Assembly (NCBI GenBank): GCA_014381825.1
Contig: JACNKX010000107.1
Location: 62,001 to 126,000, forward strand
DNA: 64,000 bases
DNA from: Planctomycetota bacterium
Lineage (GTDB): Bacteria; Planctomycetota; Planctomycetia; Pirellulales; Pirellulaceae
Direction of reading: 5' to 3'
A program made the position numbers and the translations under genes. This document shows positions 62,762 through 64,000 of the stretch, in pieces (positions within the stretch are counted from its first letter, which is position 1; every line of letters starts with the position of its first letter). The notes beneath the pieces were generated by a model. That model was not told the origin of the DNA. It was given only the letters and a program-made list of their open reading frames with translations, and searched no databases.

Positions 62762-64000
62762 ATGAAACGGGAAGCAGATCGTAGCTCGGACGTCAAGAGC
62801 GACATTGCAGGTGCCCGTTCCAGCTTCCGCCTCGGCATCGGAATTGGCTCGTTTCTAGGACGAATGGTCGACTTCCTGTTTGGTTTTGACTTTTTCATTT
62901 CATATTCACACGCGGACGGCAAACAGTATCCAGCCCGGCTCACGTCGGAACTTGAGAAAGCTGGTCTTAGGACGTTCTTGGACACTCAAGTTTATGTACC
63001 CGGTGATGACTTAAGCCGAGCAACTCGTCGTCGTGTCCGAATGAGCAAGTACCTCGTCGTGATCGCGCGCCCTTCAGCGTTAGATTCACCGTGGGTACTA
63101 AAGGAAGTGCAAGTCTGCCTTGAGTCGGGCGTAAAGGTAATCGTCGTCAATGTGAATGATGCCTTCGCATCCGCTGGAGTTGATAACGCCCTGAAACGCC
63201 TGCTGGGAGACCATCTTCGAGTTGACGAGCGCACAGACGAAACTGATGGCGAGCCCACGAACCATGTGATGGGCGAACTGATCCGAAGCTTCAAAGCGAC
63301 ACGACGAGACGTTGTGCGTTCACGGACGGTAACGGCAGTCGCGGCTGTGCTGTTCGTCTCCGTCCTCGTTGCGTCTGCGATGTTTTGGCGAGCCGAAGTA
63401 GCGCGAGGAGTCGCCAAGGCACGACGGATAGAAGCTGAACGACTCCTGGCCGAAAGCTACATTGACAAAGGCGGAGATGAAGTGAACGCAGGCAACTATG
63501 CGCAGGCTGTTGCGTGGTTCTACGCCGCGTACGCAAACGCGAATTCTTCTGACCATGAACCTTGGCCGTCAATTGCACGTGACCTGATCGGATCCTGGTC
63601 AAAAGTGCTTTACCAATCGCTTATGCATGATGCTGAGATCGATCTTGTTGTGTTCAGTCAGGATGGTCGAACGATCTACACGGCGGGTCGAAGCAAGCAT
63701 GGAGAGGAGACGCGATGTGAGATCCAGCGGTGGGACGCGGCGACTGGAGCAAGAATAGCGGACCCGCTAAGAGACAACGAACTTATGCAGGATACATTCA
63801 AGTCACTGACGATTAGCCAAAACGGTCAGTGGCTGTTCGCGCAGATGGGGGACGGTGCCCATTTGTGGGACGTTGAAGCCAACGCGACAGTAAAACAGTT
63901 GAACGTGGCCGAGAAGTTCCAGGAGGCCATCGCCGCTTCTTTCACTGCTGATGGTCAGATTACGACACTTACCTGGGACGGCCGGTTGCACACTTGGGAA
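62762..64000 (+). CDS. TIR-transmembrane-WD40 protein, open at the right edge
   Basis: 413 codons are visible and the frame is open at the end of the window. A TIR domain (about 42-150) begins FDFFISYSHADGKQY, with LDTQVYVPGDDL and SPWVLKEV (Glu115, position of the catalytic glutamate in NAD-cleaving TIR domains). A transmembrane helix lies at about 190-208, a tetratricopeptide-like helix pair at about 225-262, and WD40 repeats from about 285 (ending LWDVE, RWDAA and LHTWE). This layout is that of a membrane-tethered sensor with a C-terminal propeller and a cytoplasmic TIR effector. Whether it acts in phage defence or another stress response is not proven. Confidence 0.85.
   Translation, partial: MKREADRSSDVKSDIAGARSSFRLGIGIGSFLGRMVDFLFGFDFFISYSHADGKQYPARLTSELEKAGLRTFLDTQVYVPGDDLSRATRRRVRMSKYLVVIARPSALDSPWVLKEVQVCLESGVKVIVVNVNDAFASAGVDNALKRLLGDHLRVDERTDETDGEPTNHVMGELIRSFKATRRDVVRSRTVTAVAAVLFVSVLVASAMFWRAEVARGVAKARRIEAERLLAESYIDKGGDEVNAGNYAQAVAWFYAAYANANSSDHEPWPSIARDLIGSWSKVLYQSLMHDAEIDLVVFSQDGRTIYTAGRSKHGEETRCEIQRWDAATGARIADPLRDNELMQDTFKSLTISQNGQWLFAQMGDGAHLWDVEANATVKQLNVAEKFQEAIAASFTADGQITTLTWDGRLHTWE

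Overview
The window looks like chromosomal DNA of a planctomycete, probably Pirellulales-like. This is inferred from gene content: three DUF1501 proteins, several secreted PQQ-type beta-propeller proteins, a Cys-type sulfatase, an SHD1-domain protein, Gfo/Idh/MocA oxidoreductases, a tetratricopeptide-like plus Hint protein, and typical small planctomycete proteins. No rRNA, tRNA or CRISPR array was seen. Two conserved housekeeping genes (rbgA and a YebC/PmpR-type gene) lie in the middle, so the backbone is ordinary chromosome. The last 12 kb or so looks more fluid, with gene fragments, repeats and interrupted genes.

Layout. 1-5.4 kb: end of a Gfo/Idh/MocA oxidoreductase, an MFS transporter and a VOC protein on the plus strand, then a tightly overlapping minus-strand operon of a membrane protein, phosphonoacetaldehyde hydrolase (phnX) and a phosphonate-associated zinc dehydrogenase. 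5.6-15.1 kb: DUF1501 protein, a long palindromic element carrying the stop codons of both convergent genes, a PQQ-propeller/LRR protein, a 1,369-residue PQQ-LamG-methyltransferase-like-PQQ protein, and a sialidase-type protein. 15.2-21.6 kb: a protein resembling oomycete transglutaminase elicitors, a KPDQA-repeat secreted protein, a secreted protein of unknown function, an SHD1 protein and an FMN-binding PPOX protein. 21.6-31.9 kb: sulfatase, alpha/beta hydrolase, rbgA, an unknown protein, YebC/PmpR and a large Lcl/DUF1566-type exported protein.

32.3-40.9 kb is a catabolic-looking neighbourhood with two paralogous amidohydrolases, a PQQ protein, a Gfo/Idh/MocA oxidoreductase, an MFS transporter, an acetamidase/formamidase and an N,N-dimethylformamidase-like protein. 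41.0-48.3 kb is a minus-strand efflux cluster reading TolC-type lipoprotein, Cys-rich exported protein, ABC permease (interrupted by an in-frame TAA), small lipoprotein, HlyD-type adaptor, ABC ATPase and second ABC permease. 48.5-53.0 kb: alpha/beta hydrolase, DUF1501, a DUF389 membrane protein and a small zinc-ribbon protein. 53.0-59.7 kb is a patch of repeats, a transposase remnant, a duplicated gene end, an acyl-carrier-like gene, a Hint protein split by an in-frame TGA, a third DUF1501 gene and two small membrane/lipoproteins. 59.7-64.0 kb: a fragment of an ADP-ribosylglycohydrolase, a GntP-type permease, a two-zinc-ribbon protein, and at the right edge an open-ended TIR-transmembrane-WD40 protein, the best candidate for an immune or stress-signalling gene here.

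The most noteworthy points are the phosphonate operon without an obvious transaminase, the palindromic elements, the transglutaminase-elicitor homologue, the two in-frame nonsense interruptions, and the TIR-WD40 protein.
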